DNA of 64,000 bases from Pseudomonadota bacterium (lineage in GTDB: Bacteria; Pseudomonadota; Gammaproteobacteria; Xanthomonadales; Xanthomonadaceae): positions 62,001-126,000 of the forward strand of contig JAFECB010000021.1 in NCBI GenBank assembly GCA_018242365.1, read 5' to 3'. The notes beneath the pieces were generated by a model that was given only the letters and a program-made list of their open reading frames with translations, made no database searches and was not told where the DNA came from. A program made the translations under genes and the position numbers. Each line of letters opens with the position of its first letter. Position 1 is the first letter of the stretch. This document shows, piece after piece, positions 20,777 through 31,258 of the stretch.

Positions 20777-21537
20777 CACGCGGCCTCCGGCCCGATCCGC
20801 TGGCGGATCCAGGCGTAGCCATGCGCTTCCAGTTCCAGTGCCAGTTCCGGACCACCGGATTCGACGATCTGGCCATCGGCCAGCACATGCACCACGTCCG
20901 GCTTGATGTAATCGAGCAGGCGCTGGTAGTGGGTGATGACGAGGAAGGCGCGATCGGGCGTGCGCAGCGCGTTGACGCCATCGGCCACCGATTTCAGCGC
21001 GTCGATATCGAGCCCGGAATCGGTTTCGTCGAGGATCGCGAGTTTGGGTTCGAGCAGGGCGAGCTGGAAGATCTCGTTGCGCTTCTTCTCGCCACCGGAA
21101 AACCCTTCATTGACGCCACGGTGCAACAACTCGTCCTTCAGGTGCAGCACCGCGAGCTTTTCGCGCACCTTCTTCAGGAATTGCATCGAATCAAGCTCGG
21201 GCTCACCGCGGGTCTTGCGCTGGGCGTTGAAGGCCGAACGCAGGAAGTAGGTGTTGTTCACCCCCGGGATTTCCACCGGGTACTGGAAGGCCAGGAACAC
21301 CCCGGCCGCAGCACGCTCTTCCGGCTTCAGCTCGAGCAGGGGCTTGCCCTCGAACTCGACGCTGCCGGCGGTCACCTCGTAGCCGTCGCGACCGGCGAGG
21401 ATATTGCCGAGCGTGGATTTGCCGGCGCCGTTGGGCCCCATGATGGCGTGGACTTCGCCGGCCTTCACCTCGAGCGACAGGCCCTTGAGGATCGCCTTGC
21501 CAGCGACGGAGGCGTGGAGGTCAGTGATTTTCAGCAT
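20776..21537 (-). CDS. sufC: Fe-S cluster assembly ATPase SufC
   Basis: A 253-residue ABC-type soluble ATPase of the SufBCD scaffold. Walker A GPNGAGKST, Q-loop AFQYPVEIPGV, signature FSGGEKKRNEIFQ and Walker B LAILDETDSGLDID are all present; the DETDSGLD form is diagnostic for SufC. The start at 21537 has GGAG 6 bp upstream, inside the end of the nucleotidyltransferase gene that overlaps it by 17 bp. In most genomes sufC follows sufB directly; here two extra genes separate them. Confidence 0.97.
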   Translation of the reverse strand: MLKITDLHASVAGKAILKGLSLEVKAGEVHAIMGPNGAGKSTLGNILAGRDGYEVTAGSVEFEGKPLLELKPEERAAAGVFLAFQYPVEIPGVNNTYFLRSAFNAQRKTRGEPELDSMQFLKKVREKLAVLHLKDELLHRGVNEGFSGGEKKRNEIFQLALLEPKLAILDETDSGLDIDALKSVADGVNALRTPDRAFLVITHYQRLLDYIKPDVVHVLADGQIVESGGPELALELEAHGYAWIRQRIGPEAA

Positions 21538-22024
21538 TGTGGTCTCCGGGTGGCGATTCGCCAGCCCCTTGCAGGTGTTCCAGATCGGCCAGGTCCTGCA
21601 GGCGGCCGACCGCATGTTTGTTGGTTCGCAGGTCGTCCAAGCCGATAACCGCAACATTCACACCGTCCAGTGGCACCACCAGTCGATGTGGATAGCAGGC
21701 ATCGAAGTCGACACCATCGGCGAAGTTGATCAGTTCGATGGTATTGGGTTCCTTGCCCAGCACCAGCATGGAGCGCGGCTTGCAGAAGGCGGAAGCCTGC
21801 ACATCGATGTCGGGAAAACCAAACATTCGCAAGGCCTCGATCAAGCGAGCGGCGTTCGGTTCGGAACCACGAAACCAGATGTCCATATCCTTGGTGTAGC
21901 GGACATGGCCATGCACGGCGAGCGCGAGGCCTCCCACCAGCATGTATTCCACGCCACAGGCTTCGAGCGCGGACAGGAAGTCCCGCCAGTCCTTGTCCAG
22001 GGCATGATCACTTGGCATGGACAT
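21521..22024 (-). CDS. Nucleotidyltransferase-fold protein (DUF6036-like) inside suf operon
   Basis: A 167-residue protein with the minimal Pol-beta-type nucleotidyltransferase pattern: VGGLALAVHGH (30-40) followed by YTKDMDIWF (43-51), where DMD supplies two metal-binding acidic residues. Proteins of this sort are found in two-gene toxin-antitoxin-like modules and as stand-alone enzymes. It overlaps the upstream 67-residue gene by 17 bp and sufC by 17 bp, so it is translated as part of the suf message. ATG 22024 has GGAC 8 bp upstream; ATG 22018 is the alternative. No link to Fe-S assembly is known, and its C-terminus (SPPGDHNAENH) looks freshly fused to the sufC leader. Confidence 0.75.
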   Translation of the reverse strand: MSMPSDHALDKDWRDFLSALEACGVEYMLVGGLALAVHGHVRYTKDMDIWFRGSEPNAARLIEALRMFGFPDIDVQASAFCKPRSMLVLGKEPNTIELINFADGVDFDACYPHRLVVPLDGVNVAVIGLDDLRTNKHAVGRLQDLADLEHLQGAGESPPGDHNAENH

Positions 22025-22207
22025 CGGACAACGTCCATTGGCGGACGAACGCCGGGTTGCCACGCTTGAACAGCGCATTGCCCTCGAGGTGCAGGGCCAG
22101 CGCAGCGCGCAGGCGATCAGTCGCGCTCTGGTTGCGCCAGTAGTCGCTGCGACGCTCCCGGCTTTCGCTGGCATCGATAATCCGCAGGCTGGGCATGGCT
22201 GCGCGTG

Positions 22208-22211
<4 letters not shown>
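22008..22211 (-). CDS. Small partner protein upstream of the nucleotidyltransferase
   Basis: 67 residues, basic and probably helical ([28 protein letters not shown]), no Cys or signal peptide. Its ATG overlaps the sufB stop (ATGA at 22208-22211) and its end overlaps the nucleotidyltransferase start, which is strong evidence that it is translated. Small proteins with an xxYWRxxxxxERLRA-type helix commonly precede nucleotidyltransferases of this kind, so I infer a functional pair, perhaps antitoxin and toxin. I have no homolog search to confirm this. Confidence 0.7.
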
Positions 22212-23653
<1,442 letters not shown>

Positions 23654-23725
23654 GGAGGTGGTCCTGGCTGGACGCGCCGGCTGCGGGCGGCGTCTTGCTG
23701 GCGGCGTGGGTCATGGCGGCGGTGC

Positions 23726-24163
23726 TCAGGCCTGCGCGCTGCGCACATGGGGTGGATGCGGTGCGCGCGCCAGCATCTGCGCCAGCGATACGCCGCGCAG
23801 TGCGTCGATCACCACGTCATTGATGCGTCGCCAGTTGTTGCGCACGCCGCAGCGATGTTCGATCCCGCACTGGCCGGCGGCCGTGCTGCATTCGGTCATG
23901 CCCAGCGGGCCTTCCATCGCCTCGACGATTTCGATCAGGGACACTGACTCGGCGGGTTTGGCGAGGCGATAGCCGCCACTGGCGCCACGGAAGCCCTGCA
24001 CCAGACCGGCGGCTGCCAGCGGCTTGAGCAACTTGGCGACGGTGGGCTGCTCCAGCCCGGAGGCTTCGGCCAGTTCCGGCGCACTCAGCACCGCGCCCGG
24101 CCGTGCGGCGAGCACGGTCAGGACGACGGTGGCGTAATCGGTCAGCTTGGTGACGCGAAGCAT
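23726..24163 (-). CDS. Rrf2-family Fe-S regulator of the suf operon
   Basis: 145 residues. An N-terminal winged helix (LTDYATVVLTVLA...GLEQPTVAKLLKPLAAAGLV) is followed by three Cys at residues 92, 99 and 105 (ECSTAAGQC...HRC), the cluster ligands of IscR/SufR-like Rrf2 proteins. It is the first gene of the suf operon, so it most likely senses Fe-S status and represses the operon, including itself, when clusters are plentiful. It resembles the proteobacterial SUF-system regulator family rather than cyanobacterial SufR. Confidence 0.92.
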   Translation of the reverse strand: MLRVTKLTDYATVVLTVLAARPGAVLSAPELAEASGLEQPTVAKLLKPLAAAGLVQGFRGASGGYRLAKPAESVSLIEIVEAMEGPLGMTECSTAAGQCGIEHRCGVRNNWRRINDVVIDALRGVSLAQMLARAPHPPHVRSAQA

Positions 24164-24180
24164 GGCGGCGCGGCGTTCAA

Positions 24181-24200
24181 TCGGTACTGAAATTGTACGA
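24181..24200 (-). promoter_or_regulatory. Candidate suf operon promoter/operator
   Basis: The only A/T-rich patch in the 60 bp upstream of the Rrf2 gene. On the minus strand it contains TACAAT (24192-24197), a good -10, and the surrounding GTACAATTTCAGTAC forms an interrupted palindrome (GTAC...GTAC) that could be the Rrf2 operator. No clear -35. Confidence 0.4.
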
Positions 24201-24223
24201 TTTTGCGGCCGTCGCCGCCATGC

Positions 24224-25153
24224 TCAGCGCCTGACTTGCATCAAGCGCTGGTTGATCCAGCCCGCGACGGCTTGCGTGTAGTCCGAGGGCAGGCCGAGTT
24301 CGGCATTGATTTCACCGTGGCTCAGCGTCTCTGGCAGCACCTGCGCCGGCACCGACAGGCTGCCGGCGCGATCCGCCAGCTTGCGTGCTTCGTCGCAGGG
24401 TGAGGTGGGGAAATGCCGCGTGCTGGAGCACACCAGCAGCATCGGCAGGGCGCGTCGATCCAGTTGCTGTTGCGGCGAGACCGAACGCCAGAACGCGGGA
24501 TCGCTGCCGAAGGCATTGGTATACAGCTCGGGTACGCGGTTCTGGCTCATCAACGACGGCACGTCCAGCGCACCGCTGTCCAGCGACACCACGCCGAGCG
24601 GGAGCTGTGCGCCGGCCTGGCGTAGCAAGTCGGGCTTGGTCGAGACCAGCACCACCAGGTGCGCACCAGCGGAATGCCCCATCAGGATCATCCGGCCGGG
24701 ATCTGCCCCCCATTGCCGCGCATGCTGCTGAACCGAGGCGATGGCCTTGGCGACATCGATGGCCTGCTGCATCGGATCGGCGTCCGGCACCAGTCGATTG
24801 TTGGTGGAGACGAACACGAACCCCTGATTCAACCAATACGCGGCCTTGTTGCCGACCACGCCGGGTGAGGCCTTGTCACCGCGCCGCCAGCCGCCGCCGT
24901 GGACCATGAACAGGATCGGCGCGCCGGGTTGCATGCGCGCGGGCAGGTAGACGTCGTAGCGTTGTTTCGCGTCGTTGCCGTAGGCGATGTCGCGCTCGAC
25001 TCGGGTGCCCGCCGGCAACTCGGCGTTGTGCGAGGCTTCGCGGCGTTGTTCCAGCATCTGTCGGAAGCGTCGCTGCGCGAAGGCCTGGCTGCCCACACCT
25101 GCGAGCAAGCCGATGGCGAGCAGGGACACGAGTGCAGTGGTGGCGTTGCGCAT
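24224..25153 (-). CDS. Alpha/beta hydrolase, BD-FAE/carboxylesterase type, exported
   Basis: 309 residues with a Sec signal peptide (MRNATTALVSLLAIGLLAGVGSQAFA). The oxyanion-hole motif HGGG (MVHGGGWRRGD) and nucleophile elbow GHSAG mark the BD-FAE/HSL branch of alpha/beta hydrolases; the His is probably in LSHGEIN near the C-terminus. Likely a periplasmic esterase acting on short acyl or aryl esters; substrate not predictable. Start chosen for AAGGAAG upstream and the signal peptide. Confidence 0.88.
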   Translation of the reverse strand: MRNATTALVSLLAIGLLAGVGSQAFAQRRFRQMLEQRREASHNAELPAGTRVERDIAYGNDAKQRYDVYLPARMQPGAPILFMVHGGGWRRGDKASPGVVGNKAAYWLNQGFVFVSTNNRLVPDADPMQQAIDVAKAIASVQQHARQWGADPGRMILMGHSAGAHLVVLVSTKPDLLRQAGAQLPLGVVSLDSGALDVPSLMSQNRVPELYTNAFGSDPAFWRSVSPQQQLDRRALPMLLVCSSTRHFPTSPCDEARKLADRAGSLSVPAQVLPETLSHGEINAELGLPSDYTQAVAGWINQRLMQVRR

Positions 25154-25302
25154 GGCGCTTCCTTCGATTTGTGCAGGGTCGATCTCGACAACGCGGCAGC
25201 ACACCATCGGTTGACCACACGGAGACAGGTGCAAGCCAATCCAATCCGTGACGGCAGTTCGCGGACTCGGCACAATGGGCGTTTCAAAACCCGCACGCAC
25301 CG

Positions 25303-25767
25303 ATGCCAAGGAAGATCGCCACCCGCAAGTCCGCCATCCACGGCAATGGCATGTTCGCCGTGCTGCCGATCGGCAAGGGCGAGCGCCTGATCGAATACAA
25401 GGGTCGCCGTCGCAGCCACGAGGAGGTCGACGGCGGTGACAGTGGCGACATCGAGAGTGGCCACACTTTCCTGTTCACGCTGGACGAGGATTGGGTGATC
25501 GATGCCAATTTCGAGGGCAATGACGCGCGCTGGATCAACCACAGCTGCGCGCCCAATTGCGAGGCGGTGCTGGTGGAAGATGAAGACAACCCGAAGCGCT
25601 CGCGGGTGTTCATCGAATCGATCCGCGCGATCAAGCCCGGCGAGGAACTCACCTACGACTACGGCATCCGCCTCGCCGAACGCCATACGCCGCGGCTGAA
25701 GAAGATCTGGGCCTGTCGGTGTGGTGCAAAAACTTGCACCGGCACCATGCTCAAGCCGAAGCGGTGA
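25303..25767 (+). CDS. SET domain protein-lysine methyltransferase
   Basis: A compact 154-residue SET protein: N-terminal SAIHGNGMFAV, the SAM-binding knot INHSCAPNC (78-86) and ELTYDYG (115-121), and a post-SET zinc motif CRCG...C (138-145) ending in GTM. All residues expected for activity appear to be present. SET enzymes methylate lysines on proteins; in bacteria the targets are mostly unknown (ribosomal or nucleoid proteins are candidates). It stands alone, divergent from the hydrolase gene. It has no good ribosome site. Confidence 0.92.
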   Translation: MPRKIATRKSAIHGNGMFAVLPIGKGERLIEYKGRRRSHEEVDGGDSGDIESGHTFLFTLDEDWVIDANFEGNDARWINHSCAPNCEAVLVEDEDNPKRSRVFIESIRAIKPGEELTYDYGIRLAERHTPRLKKIWACRCGAKTCTGTMLKPKR

Positions 25768-25797
25768 TTGTGACGTTACGAAGCGATGGGCTGGCGC

Positions 25798-26538
25798 TCA
25801 ACTGCCATCGCCTGTGTCCGGCCAGCCCACGAGCACTTGGCCGACGACCAGGTCCTTGCCGATGTTCGGCCATTTCGGATCGTCGCTGCGGAAGATGCCA
25901 TCGCCGACGGGGACGTTGACGGAATCCGCGAGGCCGGCACGCCGGGTCAGGATGATCGTCGGATAAATCACCCGTTTTGTCGGGAGCGCCAGCGTCCCGC
26001 CATACCAATCCTGCACGGTGCCGCCATAGTCCCAGTCGAGTCCTGAAAACCGGATTGGCTTGCCGTTCTTCGCAACCAATTCGTCCAGTGTCATCCCGGT
26101 GTGCAGGCCATTGGCGTCATGCCAGCGTGTGCCCATGTCCACGATGCGAATCCCTGCGATCCTGTCCACGCCGCCGTCGTTGAGCAGGTCCAGTTCGAAG
26201 CGTCGGGTGGGATCGTCGGCGAACAGCACGTAGGCGTCGTAGGTCATGCCCTCGGGACCAGCGAGTGTTTGCTTGCGGACGTTGCTGGCGCCATAACGGG
26301 CCTGCAACTGGGCCAGCGTCGTTTGCGGTGTGATCCAGCCGGGCAGGGTCCAATCCGCCTCACCGGTCGCGGGCGTCGCGACTGCCGCAGCGGCGGGTGC
26401 CGCCAGTGGCGTGCTGGTCGACGCGGCCGGTGTTGCGCCGGCGGCGGTCGTCGTGGGTGGCGTGCGCCCACACGCCGCCAGCAGCAGCGTGCCGGCGACC
26501 AGCATGATGAAGGTGGCGCGGGACGATGGCGTGGGCAT
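25798..26538 (-). CDS. Lipoprotein of unknown function
   Basis: 246 residues. Lipoprotein signal (LLLAACG), then an Ala/Thr/Pro-rich linker (~25-60), then a globular domain with DWTLPGWITPQTTLAQLQARYG, repeated GMT.DELV.KNGKP segments and a C-terminal VGQVLVGWPDT. The middle part, with its two similar strand-helix units (TLAQLQARYGASNV and TLDELVAKNGKPI), resembles BamE/SmpA-type proteins, but this is only a pattern. Start chosen at the lipoprotein signal with GGAG upstream. Confidence 0.75.
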   Translation of the reverse strand: MPTPSSRATFIMLVAGTLLLAACGRTPPTTTAAGATPAASTSTPLAAPAAAAVATPATGEADWTLPGWITPQTTLAQLQARYGASNVRKQTLAGPEGMTYDAYVLFADDPTRRFELDLLNDGGVDRIAGIRIVDMGTRWHDANGLHTGMTLDELVAKNGKPIRFSGLDWDYGGTVQDWYGGTLALPTKRVIYPTIILTRRAGLADSVNVPVGDGIFRSDDPKWPNIGKDLVVGQVLVGWPDTGDGS

Positions 26539-26599
26539 GGACGGCTCCGGATCCAGGTGCGGCCACGATACCGCAGCCGTGATTCGGTGCTTGCGGCGG

Positions 26600-28648
26600 T
26601 CAATCCTCTTCGACATGCGGCTTGTAGGCTTCCGCCAGTTTCTTCTGCACCTGTGGCGGCACCGGCTCATAGCGGTTGAAGTCGAGTGAATAGCGGCCGC
26701 GACCTGCGGTGGTCGAGCGTAATTCCGCGCCATAGCTTTCCAGCTCGGACAGCGGCACCAAGGCGCGGATCACGATTTCTCCGCCGTGCAGGGAATCGGT
26801 GCTGCTGATCCTTGCGCGCTTGGTGGCAAGGCCGCCGCTGATGTCGCCCATGTACGACTCGGGTGCGGTGACTTCCAGTTCGACGATGGGTTCGAGCACC
26901 TGCGGCTGCGCTTTTGCCACCGCATCGAGGAAGGCACGCTTGCCGGCGGCGATGAAGGCAACTTCCTTGCTGTCCACCGGGTGGTGCTTGCCGTCATAGA
27001 CAATCACGCGCAGATCCTGCATCGGGTAGCCGGCGATCGCACCGGCTGTCAGCACCTGGCGCACGCCTTTTTCCACCGCCGGCAGGAACTGGCCGGGAAT
27101 GGTGCCGCCCTTGACCTCATCGACGAACTCGAAGCCGCTGCCGCGCGGCAACGGTTCGACGCGCAGGAACACTTCGCCGAACTGGCCTGCACCGCCGGTC
27201 TGCTTCTTGTGCCGATGATGGCCTTCCGAGATGGCGCCGATGGTTTCGCGGAAGGCGATCCGCGGTGGATGCGTTTTCACCTCGACCTGGAAGCGGTCTT
27301 TCAGGCGCTGCAGCATGATCCGCAGGTGCAGGTCGGACAGGCCGCGGATGACCATTTCGTTGGTCTCGCCGCTGTGCTCGACCACGAAGGCGGGGTCTTC
27401 CTCGGCCAGTTTGGCCAGTGCCGTGGCCAGCTTCTGCTCCTGGCCCTTGGTGGCAGGTTCGACCGCCAGCCCGAACATCGCCTTCGGGAAGGCCATCGGT
27501 GCCAGCCAGATCAGGTCTTCGTCGTGCGAGTCGTGCAAGACCGCTTCGAAATGCAGCTCGTCGACCTTGGCCACCGCTGCGATGTCGCCGGGGATCGCTT
27601 GCGCGATCTCGACATGCTCCTTGCCCTGCAGGCGGAACAGGTGCGCAACCCGAAATGGCTTTTTCCCGTCATCGACGAACAGCTGGGTGTCGCGCTTCAC
27701 CGTGCCCTGGTGGACGCGGAACACGCCAAGCTTGCCGACGAAAGGGTCGTTGATGATCTTGACCACGTCGGCGATCACGTGGGCCGCCGGATCAGGCTGG
27801 GCGACGATGGCTTGCTCGTCGGCCCCGCGTCCCTTGCGGAACGGCGCGGGGTTGGCTTCGCCGGGATGCGGGAACAGGCGCTCGGCGACATCCAGGAATT
27901 TGCGTGTACCGACGCCGCTACGCGCCGACAGGAACAGCACCGGAATCAGGTGGCCTTCGCGCAGGCATTGCTCGAAGGCATCGTGCAACTCGCTTTCCGA
28001 CAGGCCGTCTTCGCCAAGATCGAGGAAATGGTCCATCACGGTCTCGTTGATCTCGACCACCTGGTCGAGGATCTTGCCGTGCCAGTCGGCGACTGCTCCA
28101 AGGTCGCTGTCGCCGTCGCGACCGCCGAAGCAATCGATCACGCGTGCGCCATGGTCCGCCGGCAGGTTGATCGGCAACACCTCCGGGCCGAATTCCTCGC
28201 GCAGCGCCGCAAGCAATGCGCCCACGTCATGTTCGGCGTGGTCGATCTTGTTGACCACGATCGCGCGTGCCAGCCCGCGCTGCGCCGCGTAATGCATCAT
28301 CCGGCGGGTGCCGTGGCCGATCCCGGTCTCCGCATCGACGACCACTGCAATCGTTTCCACCGCATCCATCGCCGCCAGTGCCGGACCACGGAAATCCTGA
28401 TAGCCGGGGGTATCGATCAGGTTCAGATGCAGGCCGGTACGGTCGATGCTGGCGATCACGGCATCCAGCGAGTGGCCACGCTCTTTTTCGATCGGGTCGA
28501 AATCCGACACCGTGCTGCCGCGTTCGACCGTGCCTGCCGTCTGCAGTGCGCCGCCGGCATGCAGCAGGGCTTCGAAAAGCGTGGTTTTGCCGGCGCCAGG
28601 GTGGCCCGCCAAGGCCACGTTGCGGATCTGCGTTGTGCTGTAGGACAT
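26600..28648 (-). CDS. Elongation factor G-like GTPase (FusA2 type)
   Basis: A 682-residue translational GTPase with EF-G domain order. G1 GHPGAGKT (15-22), G3 DTPGYQDF (79-86), G4 NKID (133-136), then EF-G domains II-V. In canonical EF-G and EF-Tu G3 reads DTPGH, whose His triggers GTP hydrolysis; here it is Tyr83, as in mycobacterial FusA2-like proteins, which suggests weak or different GTPase activity. It is therefore unlikely to be the main translocase; a role in ribosome rescue or stress is an inference. Monocistronic. Confidence 0.9.
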   Translation of the reverse strand: MSYSTTQIRNVALAGHPGAGKTTLFEALLHAGGALQTAGTVERGSTVSDFDPIEKERGHSLDAVIASIDRTGLHLNLIDTPGYQDFRGPALAAMDAVETIAVVVDAETGIGHGTRRMMHYAAQRGLARAIVVNKIDHAEHDVGALLAALREEFGPEVLPINLPADHGARVIDCFGGRDGDSDLGAVADWHGKILDQVVEINETVMDHFLDLGEDGLSESELHDAFEQCLREGHLIPVLFLSARSGVGTRKFLDVAERLFPHPGEANPAPFRKGRGADEQAIVAQPDPAAHVIADVVKIINDPFVGKLGVFRVHQGTVKRDTQLFVDDGKKPFRVAHLFRLQGKEHVEIAQAIPGDIAAVAKVDELHFEAVLHDSHDEDLIWLAPMAFPKAMFGLAVEPATKGQEQKLATALAKLAEEDPAFVVEHSGETNEMVIRGLSDLHLRIMLQRLKDRFQVEVKTHPPRIAFRETIGAISEGHHRHKKQTGGAGQFGEVFLRVEPLPRGSGFEFVDEVKGGTIPGQFLPAVEKGVRQVLTAGAIAGYPMQDLRVIVYDGKHHPVDSKEVAFIAAGKRAFLDAVAKAQPQVLEPIVELEVTAPESYMGDISGGLATKRARISSTDSLHGGEIVIRALVPLSELESYGAELRSTTAGRGRYSLDFNRYEPVPPQVQKKLAEAYKPHVEED

Positions 28649-28932
28649 GCCTGCACCTCTCCCAAGCCTGCGATGGATGGTCGCCGTGGCGATCCGTGCC
28701 TCGCGCTGCGGTTGGAGCGATCCGCGCGTTCGTCACGGCGTGCTGCCACCTTAGCGCAGCCAGCGTGAGGATGATCGTGCGCTGCAACACCGGCGGCTCC
28801 TGGCCGTGATCGGCAAGCTGTTGCGCCGATAAATGGTTTCGAAAACCCGCGCCTTGTTCAGCTTCGCGTCAATCGCGCGGCGGCATTGTCAGCGCACGTC
28901 GGTCACTTGCTTCCGACGAAGGGGATGGACCA

Positions 28933-29727
28933 ATGAAAGGCCTGCTTGTTTCCGCACTCGCGCTGGGTTTGTTCGCGGCCAGTTCGGGCGCTCTCGCACA
29001 GAGCTACAACGATCAGGGCCGTGACGATCAGGGCTACGGCAACGATCAGTCGCGCTATGGCGATCAGCAGTACGACAATCGCCAATACGGCTCGCAGGAC
29101 GGTCGTTACTCCAATCCGGACGACGGCGGCTACTACGACTACGCACGGGTGATCCGGGTGGATCCGGTGCTGGCCGATGACGCGGGTCGCTATCAGGCAC
29201 GCAATTCGACGCGGCGTTGCCGCTCACGGACCACCTATGACCGGTATTCCTACGATAACGGTCGTGGTGGTTACGGCAATGATGGGTACTACGGTGACGA
29301 CCGTTACTACGGCGACAACGGCTATGGCTACGGCGAATACGGTTCGGGCAGCAATGGCGGCCGCACCGCAGCCACCGTGGTTGGCGGTATCGTCGGTGCT
29401 GTGCTGGGCAGCAAGATCGGCAATGGCAGTGGCAGTGTTGCCGCGGCCGGCGTCGGCACCCTGCTGGGCAGCATGGCCGGGCGCGAAATCTACGACCAGC
29501 ACCAGCGTGAAACCCGCAGGGGCACGGTCGTGGTCTGCGATCCGGAGCCGGTGGGTGATGACGGCTACGGTCGCGACAGCCGCGACGGTGGCTACGACGG
29601 TTCGGGCATCAACCCCAATGCCGGCTACGACGTGACCTACGAATACAACGGTCGTCAGTACACCCGGCGCATGGACTACAACCCCGGTGATCGCATTCGG
29701 GTGCGGGTGGACGTTTCGGTCGAGTGA
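28933..29727 (+). CDS. Exported Tyr/Gly/Asp-rich glycine-zipper protein
   Basis: 264 residues. A Sec signal peptide (MKGLLVSALALGLFAASSGALA) is followed by a low-complexity region rich in Y, G, D, N and Q (~25-75 and ~105-140), a glycine-zipper two-helix hairpin (TVVGGIVGAVLGSKIGNGSGSVAAAGVGTLLGSMAGREI, ~152-190; here quoted only as landmarks) as in the 17-kDa surface antigen/SlyB group, and a conserved C-terminal YDVTYEYNGRQYTRRMDYNPGD. Likely inserted in or held at the outer membrane. The Y/G-rich segments are unusual for the family. Confidence 0.82.
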   Translation: MKGLLVSALALGLFAASSGALAQSYNDQGRDDQGYGNDQSRYGDQQYDNRQYGSQDGRYSNPDDGGYYDYARVIRVDPVLADDAGRYQARNSTRRCRSRTTYDRYSYDNGRGGYGNDGYYGDDRYYGDNGYGYGEYGSGSNGGRTAATVVGGIVGAVLGSKIGNGSGSVAAAGVGTLLGSMAGREIYDQHQRETRRGTVVVCDPEPVGDDGYGRDSRDGGYDGSGINPNAGYDVTYEYNGRQYTRRMDYNPGDRIRVRVDVSVE

Positions 29728-29751
29728 GGCCAGCGCGGTCCGGCGGGTGCC

Positions 29752-30315
29752 TCAGGCCCCGCCGGCTGCGGCGGAGGCGTCGGCGCGGGCACCGCGTGGA
29801 CGTACGGCGTGGCGCGGAACTCCGTTTTCATCGACCAGACGCTCGATCCGGCTGAACACCTCGGCACGCGCGAAGGGCTTCTTCATGAAGTCGTCGGCAC
29901 CGATGCGCTGCACGTAGAACTGCTCGGTGGCGGCGGCGTTGCCGCTGATCATGATGATCGGCACATTGGCCGTGACCGGGTCGCGACGCAGGGTGCGCAG
30001 GGCGTTGAAACCGTCGATGCCCGGCAGCACGATGTCCAGGAAGATCAGGTTGGGGGCTTCCTTGCGCGCCAGCTCGATCCCGCTTTCGCCGTCGTAGGCA
30101 GTCAGCACTTCGTAGTGGTTCTGCTGCAGCATGCGCTTGAGCAGGGCGACGATCGTGTGGGAATCGTCGATGACCAGCACCCGGGTGCCCGGCTGGGCAT
30201 TGCGGCGGTCATGCTCGCGGCGGTCGATCAGGCGTCCACTGTCAGAAGGCTGCCCGTTCTGGCCGTCCGGGGTGCCTGGCTTGCGTTTGAAGAGATCGAA
30301 AAAAGCCACGGCCAT
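29752..30315 (-). CDS. Single-domain response regulator, PilG/PilH-like
   Basis: 187 residues. A 40-residue basic N-terminal tail (AFFDLFKRKPGTPDG) precedes one receiver domain with acidic pocket D50/D51, phospho-acceptor D94 (FLDIVLPGIDGF), S124 and K146. There is no output domain, so it acts by protein contact, as CheY/PilG/PilH do. A short Ala-rich tail follows. No histidine kinase gene is nearby, so the partner must lie elsewhere. Confidence 0.85.
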   Translation of the reverse strand: MAVAFFDLFKRKPGTPDGQNGQPSDSGRLIDRREHDRRNAQPGTRVLVIDDSHTIVALLKRMLQQNHYEVLTAYDGESGIELARKEAPNLIFLDIVLPGIDGFNALRTLRRDPVTANVPIIMISGNAAATEQFYVQRIGADDFMKKPFARAEVFSRIERLVDENGVPRHAVRPRGARADASAAAGGA

Positions 30316-30366
30316 GTCCCCCGATGTGCATCAGGGAACATCTTACCAGCGATGCGTCGCGAAGAG

Positions 30367-31248
30367 TCAGCCGCGCGCCTGCCTGCGGTCATCGGCAAGC
30401 GCGCGCAGGGCAAACAAACGCGCCACCTTGCCCCAGGCCAGCGCGGCGCTGATCAGGCAGGACAACAGCATCCCGAGCAGCAATCCGGTACCGAGATGCT
30501 GGCGCAGCGCGAGCAGGGCCACGGCTACCAGGCCGGTCAGCAGCCACGGCAACAGGTAGGCCGACAGCACCGCAACCGGGCGCTTGCACAGCAGGCTCGC
30601 GCCGCGCCACCAGGCCTTGATCGCCGAACGCAGGTTGATGTCGGCGGCCATCCAGCCCCGGCCTGCCTCGACGCTGGCGTGTGCCAGCACCAGCAACACG
30701 GCACCGACGATCATCGCGGCATCGTTCCAGTGGCTGACGCTGGAGGCGAGGATGGCGTGTTCGTTGACCTTGCTGCCCATGCCGAACAGCACGCTGCCCA
30801 GCATCACCGCCGCACCCAGTGGCAGGATCGACCACAGCAGCAATCGGAACAACGGCCAATACTGGCCGAGGCCGCCCGCCAGCAGCTCACCGAAGCGCAG
30901 GCGAAGCGGGCTGCGCGCGGCGACCACGGTCGCGCCGACCAGCAACGGCGACAGAAACAACATCAGGACGGCGGCGACGCGGACGTTGACCGCCAAGGTC
31001 GGCAGCGGCGAGCCGGTGGACATCAGGGCATCGATGAGGCGCATCGGGGCTTGGCCACGGGCGATGGCGTCGGCCAGTACCGAGTGGTCCAGCACGCTGC
31101 CCAGCCAATTCCACGCGGGCAGGGTGGCGATCAGGGCGCAGCCGAGGCTGGCAAGAATCCACAGCAGCAGCAGCTTCCACTGCATGGCGCGCAACAGGGC
31201 GGCAGGAACGGCGGAGCGGGCGCGGAGCGGGCGGTTCAGGGAATTCAT
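30367..31248 (-). CDS. Multi-pass inner membrane protein, unknown function
   Basis: 293 residues with about six hydrophobic segments (near 22-45, 90-112, 130-152, 170-190, 220-245, 255-275), the first preceded by a basic N-terminus. It starts 11 bp after the stop of the M1 peptidase gene, with GAGGGCG before the ATG, so the two are cotranscribed. It might anchor or assist the peptidase; no transport or enzyme motif is visible. Confidence 0.78.
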   Translation of the reverse strand: MNSLNRPLRARSAVPAALLRAMQWKLLLLWILASLGCALIATLPAWNWLGSVLDHSVLADAIARGQAPMRLIDALMSTGSPLPTLAVNVRVAAVLMLFLSPLLVGATVVAARSPLRLRFGELLAGGLGQYWPLFRLLLWSILPLGAAVMLGSVLFGMGSKVNEHAILASSVSHWNDAAMIVGAVLLVLAHASVEAGRGWMAADINLRSAIKAWWRGASLLCKRPVAVLSAYLLPWLLTGLVAVALLALRQHLGTGLLLGMLLSCLISAALAWGKVARLFALRALADDRRQARG

Positions 31249-31258
31249 GTGTGCGCCC

